NCBI RefSeq assembly: GCF_022810305.1
Contig: NZ_JALGQH010000026.1
Coordinates: 1 to 64,000 of the forward strand
Source of the DNA: Rhodococcus sp. ARC_M6
GTDB taxonomy: Bacteria; Actinomycetota; Actinomycetes; Mycobacteriales; Mycobacteriaceae
Length of the DNA: 64,000 bases
Direction: 5' to 3'
Position 1 is the first letter of the stretch; every line of letters begins with the position of its first letter. The translations under genes and the position numbers were made by a program. A model generated the notes under the pieces. The model was given only the letters and a program-made list of their open reading frames with translations. It searched no databases and was not told the origin of the DNA. This document shows positions 28,500 to 40,100 of the stretch, piece after piece.

Positions 28500-30250
28500 G
28501 GGGAATCAGCGTAAGCCCCCGGGGAGCCGACTTGGTCCGCTGGCCCGGATTTCGTGATTTCCGCTACTGGTTTGTCGATGCGCCAGGGAAGCGATTTACG
28601 GGTGATGTAGATCAACAATCCTGCGGTGATGATGGTGGCGACAACTGCTTGCACGATCATGAACGGCAGGTACTCGGCGCCGTTCGACATCAGCATGACA
28701 CTGACTATCGACGTGAAAACCACGGCCGGTACTCGGAAGATCGGTGCGGTTGCCCAGGCTGCGAGGGGGAGTATCGCCCACAGGAGATACCACGGCTGGA
28801 CAACCGGGAAGAGTAGAACGATGGCGCCCAGCGCAATGCCGAGTCCGCCGACCGCGTGGATGCGACCCATGTAGACGGCCATCATCATTCGGGCCGTGAT
28901 CAGTACTGCGACCAGATAAGCGATGGGTCGGGTGATAGTGAGAATCGCCGTCGTGTGGTCGCCGAGTCCGAGGAGCACTCCGACCAAACCGGTGCCGACG
29001 CCCAGGATCGTGGGTATCGACATCCAGCTTCGAACGACCGTCGCAGTATTGAGCGTGTTGACCCAACCCATGCCCAGACCGCTGGCAACACTGATGAAGC
29101 CGATCACCACGACGGTGACCGCAGCCAACAACGCCGCGGCTGAGAAGAACGACTTCCAGTTCCCGCCCCAGCGGCGGGCCAATGCCATTCCGACAAATCC
29201 GAGCGCAAGGAGGGACGGAATCTTGACGGTCGCTGACAATGCGATTAATCCGGAACCGGCGATCAGCAACGCAAGTGAGCGTCCACGGATGGGGCCCGCA
29301 CCTTCGACGGCTCGAAGCGCCACCTCGATTCCGGCGAGCATGAGTCCGAGCATGAGGGCTTCGTTATGGATTCCGGCAACAAGATGGAACAGCAGAAGCG
29401 GGTTTGCTGCACCGAGCCACAGCGAGCTGACTGCGGAGACCCCACATCGTTTGGCCAACCGAGGCAGGGCCCACACGATCAGTGCGACGCCGAAGAGGAC
29501 GAGGAGGCGATGAAGGAAAATGCCGGCGACGATGTTGTCACCGGTCAGTGAGCTGATTCCGCGTCCGAGCCACAGGAAGAACGGCCCGTACGGAGCTGGT
29601 GTGTCTCGCCAGATCGTGGGAACAGTGCGAGTGAGAACGTGGTCGACACCGAGAGCAGCCTTGGGGCCGATCAAGTAGGGATCGAGTCCACGCGCCGCGA
29701 TCTCGCTCTGCGCGAGGTACGAGTACACGTCCCGACTGAACATCGGCGGTGCGACGGACAGCGGAAGGATCCACAGCAGGAGCGTCCGGTCGAGCTGGGA
29801 TCGGCTCATTCTCCGCGGCGCACCCTTGCGGCTGCGCAGATCGCCGACGGCAAAACGGCCCATCATCAACCACGCGAGTACGACGAGAACTGTGCCGGTC
29901 ATCGTCATCGTGAGAGAAACGGTCGGCATGCGGCCCGGAAGGCTCAACACCCGCAGTCCGGCCGTCGGATTCTGGAGGACTGGCTGTGCGCCGGCGCCCA
30001 GGGCGCCGATTGCCATCAGTACCGAACCGGTGGCTCCGAATCGCCGAATCCCACGCAGCTGCGCGGTTTCTTTTTCGTTGAGCCCGGGTCGCTCGTCTTC
30101 GTCGCCGTGAAGAGCGGCCGTCATCGACTGTCGCGGCTTCGAACCGAAGGGGCGGACGCCGAGAACCGAAAGGGCTAGATGCTTGGGTTTGTCCAGCAGG
30201 ATCGCGCGGGTGGACTGCGCGGTCGTCTTCTGCGTGGGGGTCTGTGGCAC
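28496..30250 (-). CDS. mptB: polyprenyl-phosphate-mannose-dependent alpha-(1->6)-mannosyltransferase, MptB type
   Basis: The 584-residue GT-C membrane protein has about 12-13 transmembrane helices. The catalytic region is in the first extracellular loop: PPMFSRDVYSYLAQSEIAARGLDPY, where the D-V-Y aspartate is the family catalytic residue, followed by WRDTPAPYGPFFLWLGRGIS. MptB starts the alpha-1,6-mannan core of lipomannan in corynebacteria and its homolog is Rv1459c in M. tuberculosis. GTG at 30250 is preferred; the frame continues to a TTG at 30298. Divergent from sufR with about 130 bases between starts. Downstream ABC genes overlap it. Confidence 0.88.
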   Translation of the reverse strand: MPQTPTQKTTAQSTRAILLDKPKHLALSVLGVRPFGSKPRQSMTAALHGDEDERPGLNEKETAQLRGIRRFGATGSVLMAIGALGAGAQPVLQNPTAGLRVLSLPGRMPTVSLTMTMTGTVLVVLAWLMMGRFAVGDLRSRKGAPRRMSRSQLDRTLLLWILPLSVAPPMFSRDVYSYLAQSEIAARGLDPYLIGPKAALGVDHVLTRTVPTIWRDTPAPYGPFFLWLGRGISSLTGDNIVAGIFLHRLLVLFGVALIVWALPRLAKRCGVSAVSSLWLGAANPLLLFHLVAGIHNEALMLGLMLAGIEVALRAVEGAGPIRGRSLALLIAGSGLIALSATVKIPSLLALGFVGMALARRWGGNWKSFFSAAALLAAVTVVVIGFISVASGLGMGWVNTLNTATVVRSWMSIPTILGVGTGLVGVLLGLGDHTTAILTITRPIAYLVAVLITARMMMAVYMGRIHAVGGLGIALGAIVLLFPVVQPWYLLWAILPLAAWATAPIFRVPAVVFTSIVSVMLMSNGAEYLPFMIVQAVVATIITAGLLIYITRKSLPWRIDKPVAEITKSGPADQVGSPGAYADSP

Positions 30251-30334
30251 CCAGGAAGCGTAGCGGCTCCCTCTTTGTACGTAGACAGCTGCGAACAATG
30301 CGGGCAGTCCGACTATTCCGGAATGTAATGCAGG

Positions 30335-30364
30335 TTGCCCTTAGTGGACCTGCGCGGGTAATTC
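30335..30364 (+). promoter_or_regulatory. candidate sufR/suf operon promoter (-35 TTGCCC, -10 TAATTC)
   Basis: TTGCCC at 30335-30340 and TAATTC at 30359-30364 are separated by 18 bases. Transcription would begin near 30371-30375, leaving only a 5-9 base leader before the GTG start of sufR, so the mRNA would be nearly leaderless. This is a pattern match only. Confidence 0.45.
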
Positions 30365-30368
30365 CGTC

Positions 30369-30383
30369 ACACTTGTGTTGTGA
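30369..30383 (+). promoter_or_regulatory. candidate SufR operator overlapping the sufR start
   Basis: The sequence ACACT-TGTGT-TGTGA fits exactly the ACACT-N5-TGTGA form I recall as reported for mycobacterial SufR. It covers the expected transcription start and the GTG start codon (30380-30382), so bound SufR would block the promoter and give negative autoregulation of the whole suf operon. Confidence 0.6.
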
Positions 30384-31126
30384 AAAGAAATGCGACAGGT
30401 ACTCGAAGTAAGGAAGATGCAGGTCAGAATGCTGCAGCCTCCTCGCAGAGTGCTGTCGCAACGCCGGTAACGGTGAGCGTCGAGGGGCAGACCCGTGCTG
30501 CAGTAGTCAAGTTGCTGCTCGAAGAGGGCCCCATCACAGCTTCCGAAATCGGCACTCGACTCGGCCTCAGCGCTGCAGGTGTCCGACGTCACATCGACGC
30601 GTTGATCGAATCCGGTGAGGCTCGCGCTGCATCGGCGTCGTCGCTCCGTCAGCGTGGACGTGGACGCCCGGCCAAGCAGTTTCAGATCACTGCCACCGGA
30701 CGCGGCCGTCTCGGCCATGCCTACGACGATCTTGCGGGAGCCGCAATGCGTCAGCTCCGCGAAATCGGCGGAGATGCAGCAATCGAGGAGTTTGCGAAGC
30801 GTCGTGTCCAGGCAATCGTGGGAGACGTCGAACCGGCCGATCCCAGCGACGTGGCAAATGTCGAGGCGACGGCAGACGCTATCGCCGAAGCATTCAACTC
30901 CGTCGGATTTGCCGCCTCGACCAGGCCGGTGGGCAACGGCGTTCAGATCTGCCAGCACCACTGCCCCGTTTCACATGTGGCAGAGGAATTTCCGGAACTG
31001 TGCGACGCCGAACAGGAAGCGTTCCGTCAACTTCTCGGCACTCACGTTCAACGTCTCGCGACCATCGCGAACGGTGACTGTGCTTGCACGACACACGTTC
31101 CCCTCGTATCGAACGGGAGCAAATGA
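30380..31126 (+). CDS. sufR: Fe-S cluster-containing repressor SufR
   Basis: The 248-residue DeoR/ArsR-like regulator has a winged helix at about 38-105 (VKLLLEEGPITASEIGTRLGLSAAGVRRHIDALI) and a C-terminal cysteine set C191, C195, C208, C234 and C236 (CQHHC, PELC, DCAC) suited to a [4Fe-4S] cluster. It represses suf when clusters are sufficient. The GTG start at 30380 lies inside the candidate operator, with no Shine-Dalgarno sequence, consistent with a leaderless message. First gene of the suf operon, equivalent to Rv1460. Confidence 0.93.
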   Translation: MKRNATGTRSKEDAGQNAAASSQSAVATPVTVSVEGQTRAAVVKLLLEEGPITASEIGTRLGLSAAGVRRHIDALIESGEARAASASSLRQRGRGRPAKQFQITATGRGRLGHAYDDLAGAAMRQLREIGGDAAIEEFAKRRVQAIVGDVEPADPSDVANVEATADAIAEAFNSVGFAASTRPVGNGVQICQHHCPVSHVAEEFPELCDAEQEAFRQLLGTHVQRLATIANGDCACTTHVPLVSNGSK

Positions 31127-31258
31127 AACCTCCCGACCCTGTAGCCCCCAAATTTTCCCGTTAGTTCTTCACAGTCAGAATTGCTTGCCTCGCTTCGAAC
31201 TCAGCCCTCGTAGCGAAGTAAGCAGCCGTCAAGAAACAAGACTCCGGAAGGAGCTCGC

Positions 31259-32719
31259 ATGACCGTCACATCAGACCAGGCGACTACCACTGCAACTGCA
31301 GGCACCGAGCCGCTCACGCAGGACGAGGCCATTGCTTCCCTCGGTCATTACGGCTACGGCTGGTCCGATTCCGACGTAGCCGGAGCCAGCGCCCAGCGCG
31401 GTCTCTCCGAGGCTGTCGTGCGGGACATCTCTGCGAAGAAGAGCGAGCCGGAGTGGATGCTCGACATCCGTCTCAAGGCTCTGCGCACCTTCGAGAAGAA
31501 GCCGATGCCGAACTGGGGCTCCGACCTCGAAGGCATCCACTTCGACAACATCAAGTACTTCGTGCGCTCGAGCGAGAAGCAGGCCGAGTCCTGGGAAGAC
31601 CTGCCCGAGGACATCAAGAACACGTACGACAGGCTCGGCATCCCCGAGGCCGAGAAGCAGCGCCTGGTTGCCGGCGTCGCAGCTCAGTACGAGTCCGAGG
31701 TCGTCTACCACTCGATCCGTGAGGATCTCGAGCAGCAGGGTGTCATCTTCCTCGACACCGACACCGGGCTCAAGACGCACCCGGAACTGTTCCGCGAGTA
31801 CTTCGGTTCGGTAATCCCGGCCGGCGACAACAAGTTCTCCGCGCTCAACACCGCTGTGTGGTCCGGTGGCTCGTTCATCTACGTCCCCCCGGGCGTGCAT
31901 GTCGACATCCCGCTGCAGGCGTACTTCCGTATCAACACCGAGAACATGGGGCAGTTCGAGCGCACCCTGATCATCGTCGACGAGAACGCATCCGTGCACT
32001 ACGTCGAAGGTTGCACCGCGCCGATCTACAAGTCCGATTCACTGCACTCGGCGGTTGTCGAGATCATCGTGAAGAAGGGCGGCCATTGCCGCTACACGAC
32101 CATCCAGAACTGGTCCAACAACGTCTACAACCTGGTCACCAAGCGCACCAAGGTCGAAGCCGGTGGATCGATGGAGTGGATCGACGGCAACATCGGTTCC
32201 AAGGTCACCATGAAGTACCCGGCCGTCTGGCTGATGGGCGAGTACGCCCGCGGTGAAGTTCTCTCCGTTGCATTCTCGGGCGAGGGACAGCACCAGGACA
32301 CCGGCGCCAAGATGCTCCACCTCGCGCCGCATACCTCGTCGACCATCATCAGCAAGTCCGTCGCCCGCGGCGGTGGACGCGCGTCGTACCGCGGCTTGGT
32401 GCAGATCAACAAGGGTGCTCACGGTTCTAAGTCGACCGTCAAGTGTGACGCTCTGCTGGTCGACCAGATCAGCCGCAGCGACACCTACCCGTACGTCGAC
32501 ATCCGCGAGGACGACGTCACGATGGGCCACGAGGCCACAGTGTCCAAGGTCAGCGACGATCAACTCTTCTACCTGATGAGCCGCGGCCTGACCGAGGACG
32601 AGGCGATGGCCACCATCGTCCGTGGATTCGTCGAGCCCATCGCGAAGGAACTCCCCATGGAGTACGCGCTCGAGCTCAACCGCCTTATCGAACTTCAGAT
32701 GGAAGGGGCTGTGGGTTAG
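31259..32719 (+). CDS. sufB: Fe-S cluster assembly protein SufB
   Basis: The 486-residue scaffold subunit of the SufBCD complex builds nascent Fe-S clusters. It has the beta-helix core with VEGCTAPIY (conserved cysteine at about residue 250) and the C-terminal [24 protein letters not shown] at 31259 has GGAAGGAG upstream. There is no intein: the reading frame has the normal continuous length, unlike the intein-split M. tuberculosis gene. The stop overlaps the GTG start of sufD. The 132 bases before it carry no gene. Confidence 0.97.
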   Translation: MTVTSDQATTTATAGTEPLTQDEAIASLGHYGYGWSDSDVAGASAQRGLSEAVVRDISAKKSEPEWMLDIRLKALRTFEKKPMPNWGSDLEGIHFDNIKYFVRSSEKQAESWEDLPEDIKNTYDRLGIPEAEKQRLVAGVAAQYESEVVYHSIREDLEQQGVIFLDTDTGLKTHPELFREYFGSVIPAGDNKFSALNTAVWSGGSFIYVPPGVHVDIPLQAYFRINTENMGQFERTLIIVDENASVHYVEGCTAPIYKSDSLHSAVVEIIVKKGGHCRYTTIQNWSNNVYNLVTKRTKVEAGGSMEWIDGNIGSKVTMKYPAVWLMGEYARGEVLSVAFSGEGQHQDTGAKMLHLAPHTSSTIISKSVARGGGRASYRGLVQINKGAHGSKSTVKCDALLVDQISRSDTYPYVDIREDDVTMGHEATVSKVSDDQLFYLMSRGLTEDEAMATIVRGFVEPIAKELPMEYALELNRLIELQMEGAVG

Positions 32720-33939
32720 TGACCACGCCAGAAACCGGTGTAATCGGGGCAGTCGCAGGGGAAAACCCGGCCGCTCCAGTCAAGCGAGCATCTACAGGCT
32801 CACCCATCACCAACAAGGGTGAAGCATTCGCGTCGTACGACGTCAATGCATTCGAGGTCCCCGGCGGACGCGACGAGATCTGGCGGTTCACCCCGCTGCG
32901 TCGTCTGCGCGGCCTGCACGACGGCAGTGCTGTTGCCAACGCAGCAGTCACCGTCGACGTCGAGGCTGGTGCCGACGTCACCGTCGAGACCGTCGGTCGC
33001 GACGACGAGCGTCTGGGCAAGGCCGGCGTTCCCGCCGATCGCATTGCGGCACAGGCATACTCGAGCTTCGAAGCGGCAACGGTCATCTCCGTTGGTGCCG
33101 AGATCGAGGTCGAGAACCCCGTTGTCGTCACCATGACGGGCCCCGGCATCGACAAGGTCGCCTACGGACACACGCAGATTCGTCTGGCTCAGTTTGCCAA
33201 GGCGACGGTCATCATCGATCAGCGTGGCAGTGGAACCTTCGCGGAGAACGTCGAATTCGTTCTCGGTGACAGTGCTCATCTGACCGTCGTCGCAGTTCAG
33301 GACTGGGCCGAAGACACCGTTCACGTGACGTCGCATCACGCTCGACTGAGCCGTGACGCCGTTCTTCGCCACACCTCGATCAGCCTCGGCGGCGACCTCG
33401 TTCGCCTGTCGGCCACGGTCAAGTACGACGGCCCCGGCGGCGACGCCGAACTGCTCGGCGTGTACTTCGCCGACGACGGTCAACATCTGGAACAGCGTCT
33501 GCTCGTGGATCATTCGCAGCCCAACTGCAAGTCCAACGTGGTCTACAAGGGTGCACTGCAGGGCGATCCCAACTCGAGCAAGCCCGATGCGCACACAGTG
33601 TGGATCGGCGACGTCCTGATTCGCGCGGCAGCCGAAGGCACCGACACCTTCGAGCTCAACCGCAATCTGGTTCTCACCGACGGCGCTCGCGCAGACTCGG
33701 TGCCGAACCTCGAAATCGAGACCGGTGAAATCGTCGGAGCCGGGCACGCCAGTGCTACGGGCCGTTTCGACGACGAGCAGCTGTTCTACTTGCGTGCTCG
33801 CGGTATCCCGGAGGATCAGGCGCGTCGTCTGGTCGTGCGTGGGTTCTTCCACGAAATCATCAACAAGATCGCTGTTCCCGAGGTGCGCGATCGCCTCGAA
33901 GCTGCGGTCGAAGCCGAACTCGCAGCTGTCGGCTCCTGA
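32719..33939 (+). CDS. sufD: Fe-S cluster assembly protein SufD
   Basis: The 406-residue SufB paralog completes the SufBC2D scaffold. The beta-helix ends with the family motifs DEQLFYLRARGIPEDQARRLVVRGFF, the SufD form of the C-terminal SufC-binding helices, and HTSISLGGDLVRL in the core. GTG at 32719 shares a base with the sufB stop (TAGTG), so translation is coupled. No cysteine equivalent to the SufB site is seen, as expected. Confidence 0.96.
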   Translation: MTTPETGVIGAVAGENPAAPVKRASTGSPITNKGEAFASYDVNAFEVPGGRDEIWRFTPLRRLRGLHDGSAVANAAVTVDVEAGADVTVETVGRDDERLGKAGVPADRIAAQAYSSFEAATVISVGAEIEVENPVVVTMTGPGIDKVAYGHTQIRLAQFAKATVIIDQRGSGTFAENVEFVLGDSAHLTVVAVQDWAEDTVHVTSHHARLSRDAVLRHTSISLGGDLVRLSATVKYDGPGGDAELLGVYFADDGQHLEQRLLVDHSQPNCKSNVVYKGALQGDPNSSKPDAHTVWIGDVLIRAAAEGTDTFELNRNLVLTDGARADSVPNLEIETGEIVGAGHASATGRFDDEQLFYLRARGIPEDQARRLVVRGFFHEIINKIAVPEVRDRLEAAVEAELAAVGS

Positions 33940-33972
33940 CCGCCCAACTGCTTCTCATCTTGAAGGAATTTC

Positions 33973-36047
<2,075 letters not shown>

Positions 36048-36050
36048 AGT

Positions 36051-36527
36051 ATGCGTATGGAGCAGATGTACCAGGAAGTGATCCTCGATCACTACAAACA
36101 TCCCCACGGCCGCGGTTTGCGTGAACCGTTCGGTGCCGAAGTTCATCACGTCAACCCCACCTGCGGCGACGAGGTAACCCTTCGGGTCCAGATCGCGGAC
36201 GACGGAAGTGTCGCCGACGTGTCCTACGACGGCCAGGGTTGTTCGATCAGCCAGGCGTCGACGTCGGTGCTCAACGATCTCGTGATCGGCATGCAGGTTA
36301 CCGACGCGCTCGATACCGTCACTGCGTTCAGCGAGATGGTCAGCAGTCGCGGCAAGGTAGAGGGCGACGAGGATGTACTCGGCGACGGTATTGCCTTTGC
36401 CGGAGTTTCGAAGTACCCGGCACGCGTGAAGTGCGCGTTGCTCGGATGGATGGCGTTCAAGGATGCAGTCGTTCAGATAGTGGACGGCAAAACTGAATTG
36501 GTCGACACGACTAAAGGACAGGGATAA
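36051..36527 (+). CDS. sufU: zinc-dependent sulfurtransferase SufU
   Basis: The 158-residue IscU-like protein has the three conserved cysteines C38 (TCGDEV), C64 (GQGCSIS) and C128 (VKCALLGW) with the aspartate of CGDE, the zinc ligands of SufU. SufU takes sulfur from SufS by exchange and passes it to SufB. The long insert between C64 and C128 distinguishes SufU from IscU. It starts 3 bases after sufS, and its stop overlaps the sufT start (TAATG). Confidence 0.96.
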   Translation: MRMEQMYQEVILDHYKHPHGRGLREPFGAEVHHVNPTCGDEVTLRVQIADDGSVADVSYDGQGCSISQASTSVLNDLVIGMQVTDALDTVTAFSEMVSSRGKVEGDEDVLGDGIAFAGVSKYPARVKCALLGWMAFKDAVVQIVDGKTELVDTTKGQG

Positions 36528-36949
36528 TGACCGAGACACAATCAGAGCAGGCGTCCGAGGTGACTGCACCGGTCAACCCGAACCCCGATTCCACGGCGGA
36601 GTTCGGTGGCGCCCAGGGCACGGGTACCGTCCCGTCGCCGGAGCGCCTCGACGAACTCGAAGAAGCGATGCGCGACGTCGTGGACCCAGAATTGGGTATC
36701 AACGTCGTTGATCTCGGTCTGGTCTACGGACTGTACGAGGACGACGGAATTGTCACCGTCGACATGACTTTGACGTCGGCAGCATGTCCTTTGACGGATG
36801 TCATCGAGGACCAGGCGCGCGGCGCATTGGTGCGTAGCGACCTGTGCACTGACATGAAGATCAACTGGGTGTGGCTGCCGCCGTGGGGACCGGACAAGAT
36901 CACCGAAGACGGCCGCGAACAGCTCCGCGCTTTAGGTTTCACTGTCTGA
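36527..36949 (+). CDS. sufT: SufT (MIP18/DUF59 family Fe-S assembly factor)
   Basis: The 140-residue protein has a disordered N-terminus of about 40 residues followed by a DUF59 domain: MRDVVDPELGINVVDLGLVYGL, then MTLTSAACPLTDVIEDQ with the conserved cysteine. SufT supports Fe-S maturation under high demand in Gram-positive bacteria. Last gene of the suf operon, followed by a hairpin terminator. Equivalent to Rv1466. Confidence 0.94.
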   Translation: MTETQSEQASEVTAPVNPNPDSTAEFGGAQGTGTVPSPERLDELEEAMRDVVDPELGINVVDLGLVYGLYEDDGIVTVDMTLTSAACPLTDVIEDQARGALVRSDLCTDMKINWVWLPPWGPDKITEDGREQLRALGFTV

Positions 36950-36981
36950 CGGAAGCTCTTTCCTGCACGGACATCTTTGAC

Positions 36982-37020
36982 GGCGAACGCCGGTACCCGA
37001 TCAAGGTGCCGGCGTTTGTC
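36982..37020 (+). terminator. hairpin terminator after the suf operon
   Basis: 36982-36997 pairs with 37005-37020 over 16 base pairs including three G-U wobbles, loop 7 bases, starting 33 bases after the sufT stop. Confidence 0.65.
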
Positions 37021-37112
37021 GTTATGTCTGGTAACGCCGTTATGTGCTCGCGCGATGTCTACCATTGAAGCGCTATGCCCGTCTAGTGACATACGTCCCG
37101 AGGGAGATTTGT

Positions 37113-40100
37113 GTGAAACGCAGTCCCGGTCGAAGAAGCGGATTCGGAACATCACCCGATCGCCAGATACTTCGATCGAGCGAATTGTGTGCGCTCACTC
37201 CGCTTCAGCAGGCAATCTTCGATTCACAGCAACGCCGACCGGATGTTCCGCTGTGTGTCAGTCACTACGTTGATGTAGCTGGAACGCTCGACCTCGTGAT
37301 CCTCCGGGCATCAATCGCGCAGTCCGCACGCGAATTCGGTTCCGCAGGCCTGACCTTGGAAATATCGCACGGCGTTGTAATGAATCGGATCGGCAGAAAC
37401 GTGCCCGACCGCATCGACGTCGTTGATCTGCGCGCCGAAACCGATCCGGAATCGGCTGCCCAGAACTGGATGGGCAACGAATCCGTCCGACCACTTGATC
37501 TACTGTCCGATCCGCTAACCGGCAGCGCAGTTCTGGTGCTCGGCGACGCACGATGGTTGTGGTACACCCGAATCCACCAGATCGTGCTCGATGGGGCCGG
37601 ATCGCGTTCGATGACTGCCCGCGCCGCCGAGGTCTACACAGCCCTGGTTCGCAGTACACCGGTTCCATTGACTTCGGCACAGTCGGTGCACTCGATGACC
37701 GATACCGAACAGGCGTATCGCGGGTCGACGCGATGGGACGCCGACCGGCAGTACTGGGATGCCAAACTCGCGGGCGCTCCGGTGCGAACGTCGTTGGCTG
37801 AGCCTGGTGCGGCGACTGGCGCGAAGCCGCTGGTCAGATCTGCGACTGTGCCGCCTGGTGTGACCGCGTCGCTGGTGCATCTCGCGGAATCGCAGAATGT
37901 CACCTTGTCGACCGTCGTGACTGCGTCGTTCGCAATGTATCTTGCGCGGATGACGGGTTCCGACGACCTCATTCTCCGTCTTCCGGTCCCCGTGAGGACG
38001 ACGCACATCGTCCGGCGGTCGGGCGGAACGATGTCGAACGTTGTTCCCCTACGGCTGATTGTCGATCCTCGCGTCGGTGTCGACGAATTGTTGAGGGCAG
38101 TCAAGTTCGAATTGGTGGGTGCGCTGCGTCATCAGAAGTATCGGGACCAGCGGCTACATCATGGGCCGGTACTCACTCTGAATCTGTTTCCAGTTGTACT
38201 CACCATCGGTGATGCTCAGGGTGTCCTGCACGGGTTATCGGCCGGACCCGTCGAAGATCTGGACGTCGCGGTGAGCCAGGTTTCGCGGGACGCGGAACTT
38301 CAGATCAGTTTTGCGGCCAACCCTGATATGTATACGGGCGAAGTGCTGACTGTCCATCATCGACGGTTCCTCGAATTCGTTGCACACTTCAGTGCCGCAG
38401 AACCGCGGACCCAGTTGGTGGATGTGGACCCCCGTACCGGAACGGTCTGGGGTTCCGCAGTTCGGCACTCGCGGAATCTGGCCTACTGGAGCACCGTGCT
38501 AGCGACACCGGCGCCGGAACTGGGACTGCTCGCCGCGCCTGTCGGTGAGCGTTCGTCAGCAGAGATCGTGATCGGCCCGGAGTTGTACCGAGGGCTCGAA
38601 GCCTTGGCAGATTCGATGTGTACCAGCGTGTTCGTGCTGCTCCAGACCGCAGTGGCGGGTCTCTTGCGGCGGATGGGTTCGGCGTCGGAAATTTCGATCG
38701 GGATCTCGGTTCGAGGCTACGGAGCAACGACTGCAGACGAATTTGTGTCGATGTTTGCGAACCAACTTGTGCTCCGATCGGCGGTGGACACGAATGTGAG
38801 CCTGGCCCGATTGATCGAGCAGATGGATGATGTCATCGTCGACGCCTTGATCCACGCGGATATTCGCTTGTCTGCAGTGATGGCAAATGTGGGGGACGGG
38901 CATTCGGTCGACGCCGGTCCACCGTTCCGGGTTCTGGTGTCTGCCCAAGATCCCATCGATGCGCACCCGCAGTTTCCCGAAGTCATGGTCGGAATTCCGG
39001 TCGGATTCGACCTCGCCGCCATGCCGGAAGTATATGTGGCGCTGCCAATTCCTCAGCGAAATTCCGATCGACATCTGCAACCGATCGTCGGATTCTTCGA
39101 TTGCCTTGCGTCGCCGCAGCAGGTCGACGGCCTCGCATTTCGATTTGTTCGCATCCTTCGAGCGATGGTCGACAACTCACATACTTCGCTCGGCTCCGTC
39201 GATCTCCTGCGTCCGGACGAGCGGAAAGAATTGATGGCTGTGACGCAACCGAACGCGGTGATCGGGGACCTCTCGGAAGGATTTGTACAGGTCGCGCTGG
39301 AGAATCCGGACTCAATCGCGGTGACCTCGGATGCCGATCGGATCACCTACGGAGATCTGTTCGAGAGGTCGAACAGGCTGGCGCACAAGCTGATCGACAT
39401 GGGGGTCGAGGCTGAGACTCCGGTTGGTATTCACCTTTCGGGGTCGGTGAACACGGTTGTCGCGATCATTGCTGTGCTCGAAGCCGGGGGAGCTTACTTT
39501 CTTCTCGAGGGCAGTGGACCCGCACTGCGACAGGCTTTCATCCTGTACGACGCGCAACCGCATTGCGTCATAGCTGATTCCGAGATTTCTGGCCAGGTGG
39601 TCGTGAGTACCGACGTGGACGGCTATTCGTCGGAGCGTCCTCAACGCATGGATCGGGGCGGTGCGAATGCTCTTGCGCACATCCAGTACTCGGGTCGCTC
39701 GTACGGATTGAGCGTGACACACGGCGCCGCGATTGCGTCAGGGGACGCCGGAATCTGGGGCGCTCTGTTGCACGGCCGAACTCTGATCCCCAGCAACGAC
39801 TTCCATTATCCTGACGGATTTCCGCCGGTTCGGGGTCACTCCGTCTATGTTCTGGACAACCACTTGTCTCCGGTGCCGATCGGAGTCCCAGGGGAGATCT
39901 ACGTTATCGACGGCCACCTGCCGCGCGGATATCTCCGAAGACCAGGAAAAACGGCGGTGGATTTTGTGGCAGATCCGTTCAATCGTGACGGGCGCCGCCT
40001 GTACCGCACCGGCGAACGCGGTCGTTGGACTGCGACGGGGCAACTCGAGCATCTGGAATATGGCGTGCGGACAGCATCAGTGCGAGGCGTCCGGGTCGAC

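Noticed and set aside
31127-31258. Imperfect inverted repeat (GCTTCG.../CGAAG) before sufB
   Set aside because: Pairing is broken by mismatches and no regulatory motif or second promoter could be supported.
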